Shown here: positions 49,315-59,129 of the stretch, in pieces
How the letters are laid out: each line of letters starts with the position of its first letter
How positions within the stretch are numbered: the stretch's first letter is position 1
DNA from: Acinetobacter calcoaceticus
Lineage (GTDB): Bacteria > Pseudomonadota > Gammaproteobacteria > Pseudomonadales > Moraxellaceae
Assembly (NCBI RefSeq): GCF_900520355.1
Contig: NZ_LS999521.1
Span: forward strand, 2,294,001-2,358,000
Direction of reading: 5' to 3'
Length of the DNA stretch: 64,000 nt
Notes under the pieces: model-generated
What the model was told of the DNA's origin: nothing
Database searches by the model: none
Seen by the model: only the letters and a program-made list of their open reading frames with translations
Made by a program: the position numbers and the translations under genes

Positions 49315-50212
49315 TATTTGCATGCTCTACCAAGAAATCTAAAAAGACCCTTACACGTTTAGGAACATATTTATCATGGCCGATCCAGACAGCATGAAAT
49401 TCTTCAGAAGCATTAATATTCCAGTCTTCAAGAATTTTAATTAACTGCTTTTGTTCTAGCGCTTTTCGAACTTGGAATTCATTTAGCTGTGCAATACCAA
49501 CACTGGCAAGTGCTAACTGCAAAATCGCCTCTCCATGATTTACTCTTAAAACCTGAGTAGGTATGAGCGTGATTTCTTGATCCGCTTTTTTAAACAGCCA
49601 TGTCTTATTTTGGCGCTGATAACTTACGTCTAAAAGCTGATGTTCAGATAGTTCATCTGGATGCTGTGGACAGCCATATTGTTCAATGTATCTGGATGAA
49701 CATACATAATGTTTATGAGTACTCCCCAATGAGCGAGCCACCAAATTGGAGCTTTTTAAAGGTCCGGTGCGAATTGCAACATCAATTCTTTGCTCAACTA
49801 AATTAATGACTTCATCACTTAAATGAGCCTCTATTTCGATTTGTGGATAGCGCTGATTAAATAAAGAAATACACGGCAACAAAAAATGGGTCCAATATGA
49901 AAGGCTGGTATGTATTCTTATTCGCCCTTGAGGCGTGTGATTTGCCGTAACAGATTGTTCGAGCTCGTCTAGCTCACTGAGTATTTGAAGACCCTGCTCA
50001 TAAAACTGGCACCCTTCACTTGTGAGCTGAAACTGACGTGTTGAACGATTCAGTAATCTTATGCCAAGTCTTTTTTCGAGCCGAGCAATTAATTTACTGA
50101 CAGCAGACGGCGTCATGTCGCATGCTCTTGCTACAGCAGAAAAGCTTCCTAACTCGACCACGCGAATAAAAATTGCCAGCTCGCCAGATCGATTAATATC
50201 AAAATTAGCCAT
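49307..50212 (-). CDS. LysR-family regulator (CrgA-like subgroup)
   Basis: The 301-residue protein has the winged helix (LAIFIRVVELGSFSAVARAC; TPSAVSKLIARLEKRLGIRL) and an effector domain with the subgroup motif GRIRIHTSLSYWTHFLLPCI and EQRIDVAIRTGPL. It diverges from an SGNH hydrolase gene across 111 bp and is likely its regulator. Confidence 0.88.
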   Translation of the reverse strand: MANFDINRSGELAIFIRVVELGSFSAVARACDMTPSAVSKLIARLEKRLGIRLLNRSTRQFQLTSEGCQFYEQGLQILSELDELEQSVTANHTPQGRIRIHTSLSYWTHFLLPCISLFNQRYPQIEIEAHLSDEVINLVEQRIDVAIRTGPLKSSNLVARSLGSTHKHYVCSSRYIEQYGCPQHPDELSEHQLLDVSYQRQNKTWLFKKADQEITLIPTQVLRVNHGEAILQLALASVGIAQLNEFQVRKALEQKQLIKILEDWNINASEEFHAVWIGHDKYVPKRVRVFLDFLVEHANIS

Positions 50213-50323
50213 AACAAAATTTATCTATGAATTATATTCACAAATCTTATTCCGCTTAGACCGCTATAACAAGCCACTCATTTGTTTCAAGATGACTCTA
50301 ATTCGTTTTAAAGGATTCACGAG

Positions 50324-51562
50324 ATGAAACTTTATAAATCCGCTTTATTGTCTTTAGCCTTATTTTCTACCGTAGCACAAGCAGAGGTACAAACGAGTCA
50401 ATGGGTCACCAGTTGGTCTGCTAGCCCACAAATAGTTTGGGATAAGAACTTTATTTTCCCTACTCATATTCCTGAGCAATTATCTAACCAAACAATCCGA
50501 CAAATCAGCCAAATTAGTTTAGGTGGTCAATCAATTCGATTGGTATTTACCAATCAATATGGAAACGAACCGCTTCATATTAAAAAAACAACGGTCGGGC
50601 TAATGAATGGGAAAAATATTCAAGCAAAAAAACTTTATCCTGTTCATTTTTCTGGACAAGCCACAGCCGAAATTTTGCCAGGTAAACAGCTTTTGAGTGA
50701 CCCAATTGCCCTGCCTGTTCCTAACCATAGTAAATTGTTAGTAAATACATTTATTGAAAAGCCCACCCATTTTAAAACTTTCCATTGGGATGCTAAACAA
50801 ACGAGCTGGCTCATTGCGGGAAACCAGACAGATAATGTCGTTACGCCCCTCAATGCTCAAACAACAACAGCAAGGTTGTTACTGTCGGCAATAGAGGTGA
50901 AGCCCAAACACAAAGCTCATGTGGTTGCAGTCATTGGAGACTCAATTACCGATGGTGCTACTGCAACTTTAGATGCCAATAGTAGATGGACTGATTTTTT
51001 AGCCAAGCGTTTATCACCTCATCAAGTGGCCGTGATTAATAGTGGAATTTCAGGAAACCGACTACTCACAGATGGTATGGGCGACAGTGCTTTAAAACGT
51101 TTAAAAAATGAGATATCCCAATATTCGGGCATCAAAACGTTAATTGTTCTGGTGGGTATTAATGATATTTCATGGCCGGGTACAGCTTTTGCTCCTAAAC
51201 AAGAAATACCGTCTTTTGAAGCATTAACTCAAGGCTATAAACAACTTGTGAGTGAAGCACATCGTCAGGGTATTCAGGTGATTGGGGCAACCCTACCACC
51301 TTTTGCAGGTGCGCTACCTAACACCCCTTTAGACAATTATTATCAACTTGATAAAGATCAATTACGTAAAAAAATTAATGATTGGATAAGAACCAGTCAG
51401 ACATTTGACGGCGTACTTGATCTTGATCAAGGTCTGAAAGATCCGAAACATCCTGATCGATTAAGCCCGATTTATGACTCAGGTGATCATTTGCATCCCA
51501 ATGATCGCGGTAATCAACAAATGGCAAATCTGGTTCATTTAAACTTATTACTTAAGAAATAA
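50324..51562 (+). CDS. Secreted SGNH/GDSL-type hydrolase
   Basis: The 412-residue protein has a signal peptide (cleavage after about AQA, residue 20), an N-terminal beta-sandwich-like domain (about 25-195) and a C-terminal SGNH esterase domain. Catalytic Ser207 lies in IGDSITDGAT, the block II glycine in NSGISGNR, the block III Asn in LVGINDI, and the Asp388/His391 pair in DHLHPND. It should act on an ester or acyl group in the periplasm or outside. A lipase-like or polysaccharide-deacetylating role are both possible. Confidence 0.9.
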   Translation: MKLYKSALLSLALFSTVAQAEVQTSQWVTSWSASPQIVWDKNFIFPTHIPEQLSNQTIRQISQISLGGQSIRLVFTNQYGNEPLHIKKTTVGLMNGKNIQAKKLYPVHFSGQATAEILPGKQLLSDPIALPVPNHSKLLVNTFIEKPTHFKTFHWDAKQTSWLIAGNQTDNVVTPLNAQTTTARLLLSAIEVKPKHKAHVVAVIGDSITDGATATLDANSRWTDFLAKRLSPHQVAVINSGISGNRLLTDGMGDSALKRLKNEISQYSGIKTLIVLVGINDISWPGTAFAPKQEIPSFEALTQGYKQLVSEAHRQGIQVIGATLPPFAGALPNTPLDNYYQLDKDQLRKKINDWIRTSQTFDGVLDLDQGLKDPKHPDRLSPIYDSGDHLHPNDRGNQQMANLVHLNLLLKK

Positions 51563-51568
51563 AATGTA

Positions 51569-51606
51569 GGTACAGGTAGGTATTTTCCCACCTGTACCAG
51601 TTTTTA
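51569..51606. terminator. Bidirectional terminator between SGNH hydrolase and MFS gene
   Basis: GGTACAGGT pairs with ACCTGTACC, followed by a T-run, between the convergent genes ending at 51,562 and 51,607. Confidence 0.85.
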
Positions 51607-52962
51607 TTAACCGCCCTCTAGTTCAGCAGTAATTTTTGGTGCAATGGTTGGTCTCTCAATAGCATGTCGTCTCAACATCATGACTGCTAAAAAAGCAAGA
51701 ATTGCAGGAATTGCGATCATCACAAAATTCATCGTATGTGGCAATTCCAATCCTAATAACATTCCCGTTAAGATTGGCCCAACAATTGCCCCAATTCGGC
51801 CAACACCGGAAGCACAGCCAATTCCAGTAGAACGCACACTTAATGGATAATATTGAGCAACGTAGCTATAAAGAAGAATTGAGGTACCAATGGTTGCAGC
51901 TCCTGCAACAGTCACCAAACCATATAAAACATAGGCTGGTGAGTTAAAGCCTAAACCGATTAATGCCACAACACCCGCTAGCAGCATTACCATAATTACA
52001 GGTTTTAAATGGAATTTATCAGAAAGAATACCACCAGCGATCGAACCGATCATTGCACCGACATTTAGGGCAAATAGGAATAAAATACTCTTTCCGAGTG
52101 AATACCCTGCGGCAAGCATGAGTTTTGGTAACCAGCTACTTAAGGCATATACCATGAGTAAGCACATAAAGAAAACTAACCAAAACATGAGTGTATTGAA
52201 TGCGCGGCCTTGTTGAAATAATCCTTTTACAGAACTACCTGCTGGAACATTATCTTCATTAAGCACTAACTGCGTATTGATCGTCATGGTTTGTTCAGGT
52301 GAAATTTTTTGAATAATGCGCTGTGCTTGTTCCGTTTTACCAGTTTTAACCAAAAAGGTTAAAGACTCAGGTAAAAACTTCCATATAACAGGCAGCAAAA
52401 ATAAAGGGATGCCTGCAATCAAAAACATAATTTGCCATCCCTGACTTTCAACCAAATAACTGCCAATCAATGCTGAAAGAATCCCCCCAATGGCATAGCC
52501 ACTAAACATGGTCCCCACTAAGGTACTGCGTATACGTTTGGGTGCATATTCTGATGTGAGTGCAACTAAATTTGGCATGACTCCACCAATGCCTAGTCCC
52601 GCTAAGAATCGAAGCACCCCAAACTCAAGTGGGCTTGATGCAAAAGCACCTAAAAAGGTAAAGCCACTAAAAAGAGCGACACAAATTAAAATCACATTTT
52701 TACGGCCTATTTTGTCTGCCAAAGTTCCAAAGAACATTGCTCCAAACATCATTCCGCATAGAGCCGTACTCGCTAACATCCCTGCTTGTACAGCCGTCAA
52801 TGACCACTCTTGCATCAGCAAAGGTAGCACGACACCATAAATAACCAGATCATAACCATCAAAAATAATAATTAATAAACACCAAAGCAAAATACTCCAG
52901 TGATAAGATCTAAATTTGGCCTGATCAATAATTTCATTTACATTTAATTTAGATGTTGGCAT
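51607..52962 (-). CDS. AAHS-family MFS aromatic-acid transporter
   Basis: The 451-residue protein has 12 predicted spans and the AAHS signature set: LIIIFDGYDLVIYGVVLPLLM (first span with the D-G-Y-D motif), GTLADKIGRKNVIL (loop 2-3) and LGIGGVMPNLVALTSEYAPKRIRST. This is the BenK/PcaK/VanK-type of proton symporter for benzoate-like compounds. It follows a DcaP-type porin gene by about 97 bp on the same strand, giving an outer- plus inner-membrane uptake pair. No catabolic genes are adjacent, so the exact acid is unknown. Confidence 0.9.
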   Translation of the reverse strand: MPTSKLNVNEIIDQAKFRSYHWSILLWCLLIIIFDGYDLVIYGVVLPLLMQEWSLTAVQAGMLASTALCGMMFGAMFFGTLADKIGRKNVILICVALFSGFTFLGAFASSPLEFGVLRFLAGLGIGGVMPNLVALTSEYAPKRIRSTLVGTMFSGYAIGGILSALIGSYLVESQGWQIMFLIAGIPLFLLPVIWKFLPESLTFLVKTGKTEQAQRIIQKISPEQTMTINTQLVLNEDNVPAGSSVKGLFQQGRAFNTLMFWLVFFMCLLMVYALSSWLPKLMLAAGYSLGKSILFLFALNVGAMIGSIAGGILSDKFHLKPVIMVMLLAGVVALIGLGFNSPAYVLYGLVTVAGAATIGTSILLYSYVAQYYPLSVRSTGIGCASGVGRIGAIVGPILTGMLLGLELPHTMNFVMIAIPAILAFLAVMMLRRHAIERPTIAPKITAELEGG

Positions 52963-53059
52963 TTACTCACCTCCTGTGAGATAAATTCATATTCAATTTT
53001 TTAAAACGACATACTGCACCCTAAAGAAAAACAGATTATTCAAGGTTTTATTGAATTAA

Positions 53060-54346
53060 TTAAAAATCGTAACTCGCCATCATGTTAAAGCGGTTATCAG
53101 TCCCGTTACGGCCATCAAAAGTTTCGCGTTCGCCATAAACATATTCGACACCCAAAGTAATTGGTTTGTAAGGGTTATAAAGTGCATTCACCCAGCCCTG
53201 CCAAAGTTCTTTGTTTTGAGTCGTGCTAGTGCGTTGTAATTCGGCAAAACGGTTATCATCTTTGGCTTTCATATAGCCATAACCTAAGGTTGAACGAATT
53301 TGTGGCGTAAACTGATGAGTTATGCCCAATGAAACAGTGTCAAATTCATTGTTATGTATATTGTTTTGATCATCTATTGCATAGCCACTGTTACTCCATA
53401 GTAGGAAACGTCCATCTCCTTTGACATGGTAGTAATCCGCTTTCAGCAAAGTATCTGGCGTAATCTGATATTTCCCCCCTAGGCCTACACCCCAAGCCAC
53501 TTCTTCATCATTATTGGTTCTCTTTTCAGCCATAAAACTACGACCTGATAGCATTGAACCATTGGTAAATTTATGATTTAAGCGCCCTACCAAAGCAGGT
53601 AAACGCATTTTATTATCAGGGTCTGATGTAGCGGTATATTTCGGATCTTCAACCGATATTGCAAAGCTTGTATTCGCACTTAAGTTGTCGCTATAGCGAA
53701 CCAGCGGTGATCTTAATAATGCTCCACCTACAAATGTGCCTGCATCAATCGTTTCTGGATAATATTCTGGTGCAATAAATGTCGACCACGTTTGACCGAT
53801 AAGCCATTTATCAAAAGTTAAATAAGCATGGCGTATACGGAACTGATCACGAGTGGCTGCCCCAAAGAAGTCCATTTCTAACTTTCCACCCACATCACCC
53901 ACGGCTGTTGGAGTTTTAAAATTCAACCCAAAGCGTGTCACATTAACTGTGCTGTGCAACTGGTCTTTTTGAGCAGATTCTTCAGGAGTATTTTCGAGTG
54001 GAACCCCGCTAATGTTGTTATACATCGTAGATGCGCCCTTCATTTGATAAGAAGCATCTGCCCGTATATATCCATAGAGGTTAAATTCTGCACCAGACTT
54101 AGTTAACCCTTGCTGTATTGGCTGCGCAGCTTGAGGAGTTGCAGAAGTTGCTAGTTCAACTCGTCCTTGCGATAAAGATTTTTGAGCTTGTATATTTGCT
54201 TGTAGCATAGCTCGTAGTTCTTTCACTTCTTGTCGAAGTTGTTCTATTTCAGGATCTGTTTGAGCTGCAAAGGCAGAAGACACAAACAGGGTCACAGAAA
54301 CCGCCAATAGGCTTTTTTGAACCGTTGTATTTAAAGCATTTATCAT
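53060..54346 (-). CDS. DcaP-like outer-membrane porin
   Basis: The 428-residue protein has a signal peptide ending SSAFA-A (about residue 28), a short N-terminal coiled-coil (PEIEQLRQEVKELRAMLQAN, about 32-55), then a beta-barrel starting NLYGYIRADASYQM and ending with the C-terminal phenylalanine (MMASYDF) needed for barrel assembly. This coiled-coil-plus-barrel layout is typical of Acinetobacter DcaP trimeric porins for dicarboxylates and related anions. It is upstream of the AAHS transporter and probably shares its transcript. Confidence 0.9.
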   Translation of the reverse strand: MINALNTTVQKSLLAVSVTLFVSSAFAAQTDPEIEQLRQEVKELRAMLQANIQAQKSLSQGRVELATSATPQAAQPIQQGLTKSGAEFNLYGYIRADASYQMKGASTMYNNISGVPLENTPEESAQKDQLHSTVNVTRFGLNFKTPTAVGDVGGKLEMDFFGAATRDQFRIRHAYLTFDKWLIGQTWSTFIAPEYYPETIDAGTFVGGALLRSPLVRYSDNLSANTSFAISVEDPKYTATSDPDNKMRLPALVGRLNHKFTNGSMLSGRSFMAEKRTNNDEEVAWGVGLGGKYQITPDTLLKADYYHVKGDGRFLLWSNSGYAIDDQNNIHNNEFDTVSLGITHQFTPQIRSTLGYGYMKAKDDNRFAELQRTSTTQNKELWQGWVNALYNPYKPITLGVEYVYGERETFDGRNGTDNRFNMMASYDF

Positions 54347-54621
54347 AAAACTTTCCTTTTTTGATCTTTAAATTGACTCAAAGATCTCGACATCCTTTTT
54401 GTTATGTAACTATTTAGATAGGTCCTTGAAAATTTGACTTTCTTTCTCAAGAAAGACCTTCCATCATATTTTTTAGACAAAACCTCCCTAAAGCGGCATT
54501 AGGACCACTTTTTAATTTGTTTTAAGTAAAGCGAGTTCTTCTATTTTTTTCAGTTTTCATATTCTCTTCCTCATTGAGAATATTTAGGTGTTAAGACAAC
54601 ATTCCTATGTCTCTACTGGCA

Positions 54622-55293
54622 TTATTTTTTTGCAATAAAACCCTGATAAGTCAGAACCTGTGCATAAGACTGCACGCTTTCAAAGCCAGTCTTTTGCAAA
54701 AGTTTTATATAACCTTCTGTGGTTAGGCTAAAAAAGTCTTGAGCCATACGCTCTAACATTTTCTGGCATTGTTCCTCAGTTAAGCCTTGTGCCAAGCATA
54801 AATAACGTAAAGCTTGAAGCTGCTGAGGGTTTATACACGTCATTAAATCGTAGGTGAGCAAAACAGCATTTTCTTTTAAGCGATCATAAATATCTTTAAA
54901 GAACGCAGGTTTTATATCATCAGCAATAAAATGCGCCACAAGAATAGACAGTGCAGCATCAAAGCAATTTTCAAGAGGCAAAGCTGAAGTTTCCCCATGT
55001 ACAAAAGTCACTTGTGAAGATTTACCTAAAAGTTCAACCTGTTCTTGGGCTTTTTGAAGCATCATTAAAGATGGATCAACTGCTGTAAATTTCCAGTTCG
55101 GATGTCTTTTAAGTAAATATTCGAGTTCATAACCTGTGCCACATCCCACAATTAATATGTGAGAGTTCGGTTTCAACACTGATTGCAAAATGGCATCCAC
55201 CTGTTGATGGATCACTTCATAACCCGGAATTAATTTACGGATATGCTCATCATATCCTTCGACTACTTTTGGGCTATTAAAGTCTTTTGCCAT
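54622..55293 (-). CDS. SAM-dependent class I methyltransferase
   Basis: The 223-residue protein has motif I HILIVGCGTGYELEYLL, the acidic end of beta2 in FTAVDPSLMML, and the motif IV region FDAALSILVAHFI. The substrate is unknown. It follows the acyl-CoA synthetase gene by 72 bp on the same strand; functional linkage is not obvious. Confidence 0.85.
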   Translation of the reverse strand: MAKDFNSPKVVEGYDEHIRKLIPGYEVIHQQVDAILQSVLKPNSHILIVGCGTGYELEYLLKRHPNWKFTAVDPSLMMLQKAQEQVELLGKSSQVTFVHGETSALPLENCFDAALSILVAHFIADDIKPAFFKDIYDRLKENAVLLTYDLMTCINPQQLQALRYLCLAQGLTEEQCQKMLERMAQDFFSLTTEGYIKLLQKTGFESVQSYAQVLTYQGFIAKK

Positions 55294-55365
55294 TTTGTTT
55301 TATCCTCTATTTAAACTGCCTTTCAATTTATAGTTTGCTGCATTTTGACTGGGCTTTTGGCTTGT

Positions 55366-57060
55366 TTAGTCAAAGACATTTCCTGTCAAATTAAGTTCAG
55401 CACGCATAATTTCTTGTAACTTAAACTTTTGGGCTTTGCCTGAAGCAGTCATTGGAAATTCATTAAAGAATCGGACATAGCGCGGCACTTTATTATGGGA
55501 AATATGCTCTTTACAGAATTGACGAATACTATTTTCATCAATTTGATGATGTTCATGCAAAATAATACAAGCACAGAGTTCTTCGCCATATCTCGCATCT
55601 GGCAAGCCTATTACCTGCACATCGCTCACATCGGGATGGGTATATAAAAAGTCTTCAATTTCTTTAGGAAAGAGATTTTCCCCACCACGAATCACGACGT
55701 CTTTAATACGACCTTTAATTTTAATAAAGCCGTCTTGGTCCATTTCTGCAATATCACCCGTATGCATCCAGCCAGCTGAATCAATGACCTCTTTTGTCTT
55801 TTCTTCTTCGCCCCAATAGCCAGCCATCACTGAATAACCACGAACACATAGCTCGCCCAAAGTTCCTTGCTGAACAATCTGTCCTTCTAAATCGACAATT
55901 TTAATTTCAACATGCGGATGAACATGCCCAACTGTACTTACTCGTTTATCAATTGAATCATTTACCGAGCTTTGTACACTGACTGGCGAGGTTTCAGTCA
56001 TGCCATAACAAATCGTGATTTCAGACATATGCATTCGGTCTATGACCCGCTGCATAATTTCACGTGGACACGGGCTGCCTGCCATGATGCCCGTTCTTAA
56101 ACTCGATAGATCAAACTCATTAAACTGTTCGTGTTCTAAGGTTGCAATAAACATGGTTGGTACGCCATATGCTGCCGTACAACGTTCTTGATGAATCGCT
56201 TTTAACGTTTCTAAAGGATTAAATACCGCCGATGGATAGACCATGGTTGCCCCATGTGTAACGCAGGCCAAATTTCCCATGACCATGCCAAAACAATGGA
56301 ACAATGGCACAGAAATACAGACTTTATCTTGAGGGGTTAAACGAATCCCTTCGCCAACAAAGTAACCATTATTTAAAATATTATGATGGGTCAACATGGT
56401 CCCTTTGGGGTTACCCGTTGTACCTGAGGTAAATTGAATATTAATGGTTTCATCGAACTGGTGTTGCTTCGCTAATTGTTTTAATTGTTCAAGCTGCTCG
56501 GAGTTTGGTGTTGTAACTAAATCGCTAAAACGATGAATACCGATATGTTGCTGGTCATCAATTTTAATGACAAATTTTAAATGTGGCAGTCGTTCTGAAC
56601 TGAGCACTTTATCAGAACTGTTGGTTAACTCAGGGGCAATTTTTGTGAGTAATTCTTGGTAATCGGTGGTTTTGAATTGAGAAGCAATAATCAATCCTTT
56701 ACATGAGACTTTATTCAACACATATTCAAGTTCATGACTTTTATAAGCTGTATTAAGATTGACTAAAATAATGCCTGCTTTAAAAGCTGCAAATTGGGTA
56801 ACTGTCCATTCCACACAGTTAGGCGACCAGATGGCTAACCGATCTCCTTTTCTTAATCCCAATTTCAACAAGCTACAAGCAAAGGCATTTACTTCATCCT
56901 GTAAAGCTTTATAGGTTAACCGTCTGTTTTGATGAAAACTGACAATTGCTTCCTTTTCTGCATATTGCTGACAGGCCTGATCAAATTGTTCACCAATGGT
57001 CATACCCAATAAGGGCTGTGTGCTTGGTCCCGAGGCGTAGCTTAACCGTTCTTGTTGCAT
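55366..57060 (-). CDS. Acyl-CoA synthetase (AMP-binding enzyme)
   Basis: The 564-residue protein is an ANL-superfamily ligase that activates a carboxylic acid via acyl-AMP to acyl-CoA. Motifs visible are the P-loop-like FTSGTTGNPKGTML, YGMTETSPVSV, the GWMHTGDIAEMDQDGF adenylate motif and the C-terminal catalytic lysine in TASGKAQKF. It lies between the TetR gene and the methyltransferase, next to the liu operon, so isovalerate or another leucine-derived acid is a reasonable substrate; this is inference from location. Confidence 0.9.
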   Translation of the reverse strand: MQQERLSYASGPSTQPLLGMTIGEQFDQACQQYAEKEAIVSFHQNRRLTYKALQDEVNAFACSLLKLGLRKGDRLAIWSPNCVEWTVTQFAAFKAGIILVNLNTAYKSHELEYVLNKVSCKGLIIASQFKTTDYQELLTKIAPELTNSSDKVLSSERLPHLKFVIKIDDQQHIGIHRFSDLVTTPNSEQLEQLKQLAKQHQFDETINIQFTSGTTGNPKGTMLTHHNILNNGYFVGEGIRLTPQDKVCISVPLFHCFGMVMGNLACVTHGATMVYPSAVFNPLETLKAIHQERCTAAYGVPTMFIATLEHEQFNEFDLSSLRTGIMAGSPCPREIMQRVIDRMHMSEITICYGMTETSPVSVQSSVNDSIDKRVSTVGHVHPHVEIKIVDLEGQIVQQGTLGELCVRGYSVMAGYWGEEEKTKEVIDSAGWMHTGDIAEMDQDGFIKIKGRIKDVVIRGGENLFPKEIEDFLYTHPDVSDVQVIGLPDARYGEELCACIILHEHHQIDENSIRQFCKEHISHNKVPRYVRFFNEFPMTASGKAQKFKLQEIMRAELNLTGNVFD

Positions 57061-57170
57061 TGAATCATTCTCCTTGATTCTTTGTAATTCTCTTCGTACC
57101 TGATCTAATTGTTGTTACTGCAACTACTTTTCCAAACCGCCTACTTTGTAATGTTTATCCTTTATATGCC

Positions 57171-57788
57171 CTATTTCTTCTGCACAGCATCCACACAAAA
57201 GTCAGCAATCTGTTTTGAAAAATAGTCTTTGTGCGCATGATCAAACTTTGTATTTTGAGCAGGATCAAGGGGTTCAACGACCACGTAGGTCATTGCACCA
57301 ACAACACAAAGTGCTGCTGTATTTAAATCATCCAAGATAAACTCACCACTTGCATTTCCATCTGCAAGTATTTTTTTAATACTTTGTTTAATCAACTGCT
57401 TCACACGAAAACGCTCATGTTCAACCGATGAATCTACAGGTTCAAACATGAGTGCATATGCAAGCTGAGGACTATTGAGTGCCCGTTTTACAAAAGTTGC
57501 CACAGCCTTATGTAATTTCTGTTTTGCCGATAAGTCAGTTTCGGTAATCGAATCAATCACCAATAGTTCTGTGTTAATGGCCTCAGACAAAACCTCAATG
57601 AGCACTTGGCTTTTATTATCGAAGTAGCGATAAACCAGACCACTTGATACACCCGCTTGCTCTGCAATTGTTTGTATTTGTGCGTCTTTAAACCCTCCCT
57701 CTGAAATTAATTTTCTGGCTGAACTCAAAATCGACTTACGATTTTGCTCCATCCGCTCTTGCATTAAAGATGATCGTTTATAGCTCAT
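57171..57788 (-). CDS. TetR-family regulator, probable controller of the liu operon
   Basis: The 205-residue protein has the TetR DNA-binding helix-turn-helix (ILSSARKLISEGGFKDAQIQ; AGVSSGLVYRYFDNKSQV) and an all-helical ligand domain. It is divergent from liuA across about 144 bp containing a perfect palindrome at 57,807-57,830. In Pseudomonas the liu operon is governed by the MerR-type LiuR, so regulation here differs. An acyl-CoA such as isovaleryl-CoA is the natural effector candidate. Confidence 0.88.
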   Translation of the reverse strand: MSYKRSSLMQERMEQNRKSILSSARKLISEGGFKDAQIQTIAEQAGVSSGLVYRYFDNKSQVLIEVLSEAINTELLVIDSITETDLSAKQKLHKAVATFVKRALNSPQLAYALMFEPVDSSVEHERFRVKQLIKQSIKKILADGNASGEFILDDLNTAALCVVGAMTYVVVEPLDPAQNTKFDHAHKDYFSKQIADFCVDAVQKK

Positions 57789-57806
57789 AATTTATTCTCT
57801 AACAAA

Positions 57807-57830
57807 TAAAATGAATTGTAAATCATTTTA
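57807..57830. promoter_or_regulatory. TetR operator candidate (TAAAATGA-N8-TCATTTTA)
   Basis: A perfect interrupted palindrome, 8-bp arms with an 8-bp spacer, lies 18 bp upstream of the TetR gene and about 100 bp before liuA, suited to autoregulation and control of the operon. Confidence 0.6.
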
Positions 57831-57932
57831 TGAATCTGTATTCACTTTTTTAAAAAATCATTGTATGGTACATATCAAATACCCACAAAATATTTTATGG
57901 ACAACAAATATAACCAATAGGATGAAAATATC

Positions 57933-59105
57933 ATGAACCTCCGCAGCTTGAATTTCGGTCTAGATGAAACTTTAATTGCGCTTCAAGATTCAGTAGCCGC
58001 ATTTTGTGCAAAGGAAATTGCACCAATTGCCCAACAAGTTGATCAAGACAACAAATTCCCTGCACATCTCTGGAAAAAATTCGGAGATATGGGCCTTTTA
58101 GGTATGACGGTTTCTGAAGAATATGGCGGTGCCAATATGGGTTACTTAGCTCATATTATTGCCTTACAAGAAATTTCTCGTGCTTCGGCAGCCATTGGCC
58201 TCTCTTACGGTGCTCATTCTAATTTATGTGTAAACCAAATTAATCGAAACGGTAACGAGCAACAAAAACAGAAATATTTACCAAAACTGATTTCTGGCGA
58301 ATATGTAGGTGCCCTTGCTATGTCTGAACCCAATGCTGGTTCTGATGTGGTTAGCATGAAATTACGTGCTGAGCAAAAAGGTGATCATTTCGTTTTGAAT
58401 GGTTCAAAAATGTGGATCACAAACGGCGGTGATGCAGATGTACTTGTAGTTTATGCAAAAACTGACCCTAAAGCTGGTGCAAAAGGTATGACTGCTTTTC
58501 TAGTTGAAAAAGACATGAAAGGCTTCAGTCATGGTAACCATTTAGACAAACTTGGTATGCGTGGCTCTAACACTTACCCCCTGTTTTTTGACAATGTAGA
58601 AGTGCCTGCCGAAAACGTACTTGGTGGCGTGGGTAATGGTACAAAAGTACTCATGAGTGGTTTGGACTACGAACGTGCGGTTTTAAGTGCCGGACCTTTA
58701 GGAATTATGGATGCCTGTTTAGATGTGGTGATTCCTTACTTACATCAACGTGAACAATTTGGTCAGGCTTTAGGTGAATTCCAGCTCATGCAGGGCAAAC
58801 TTGCCGATATGTATTCAACGTGGTTGGCATGTAAAGCATTAGTTTATGCGGTTGGTGCTGCTTGTGACAAAGCCGACCATGACCGCAGCCTACGTAAAGA
58901 TGCTGCAAGTGCCATTTTATATTCTGCTGAAAAAGCCACATGGATGGCAGGCGAAGCAATCCAAACTTTGGGCGGTAACGGTTACATCAATGAATTCCCT
59001 GCTGGTCGTTTATGGCGCGATGCAAAACTTTATGAAATTGGTGCTGGGACCTCTGAAATTCGCCGCATGCTGATTGGCCGCGAACTATTTAATGAAACCA
59101 AATAA
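57933..59105 (+). CDS. liuA: Isovaleryl-CoA dehydrogenase
   Basis: The 390-residue FAD enzyme oxidises isovaleryl-CoA to 3-methylcrotonyl-CoA in leucine breakdown, passing electrons to ETF. It has the acyl-CoA dehydrogenase layout: the [18 protein letters not shown] substrate/FAD region, [19 protein letters not shown], and the ETLGGNGY-like C-terminal segment ([21 protein letters not shown]). The [19 protein letters not shown] segment agrees with isovaleryl-CoA dehydrogenases, where the base sits in this region rather than at the C-terminus. It is the first gene of the operon. Confidence 0.93.
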   Translation: MNLRSLNFGLDETLIALQDSVAAFCAKEIAPIAQQVDQDNKFPAHLWKKFGDMGLLGMTVSEEYGGANMGYLAHIIALQEISRASAAIGLSYGAHSNLCVNQINRNGNEQQKQKYLPKLISGEYVGALAMSEPNAGSDVVSMKLRAEQKGDHFVLNGSKMWITNGGDADVLVVYAKTDPKAGAKGMTAFLVEKDMKGFSHGNHLDKLGMRGSNTYPLFFDNVEVPAENVLGGVGNGTKVLMSGLDYERAVLSAGPLGIMDACLDVVIPYLHQREQFGQALGEFQLMQGKLADMYSTWLACKALVYAVGAACDKADHDRSLRKDAASAILYSAEKATWMAGEAIQTLGGNGYINEFPAGRLWRDAKLYEIGAGTSEIRRMLIGRELFNETK

Positions 59106-59129
59106 TAATTATAAATAAGGACGCATCTT

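Noticed and set aside
54559..54583. ATATTCTC-N9-GAGAATAT palindrome in the gap between porin and methyltransferase genes
   Set aside because: Arms are only 8 bp in AT-rich DNA, and the position fits either a weak terminator of the methyltransferase gene region or chance; not strong enough for a feature.
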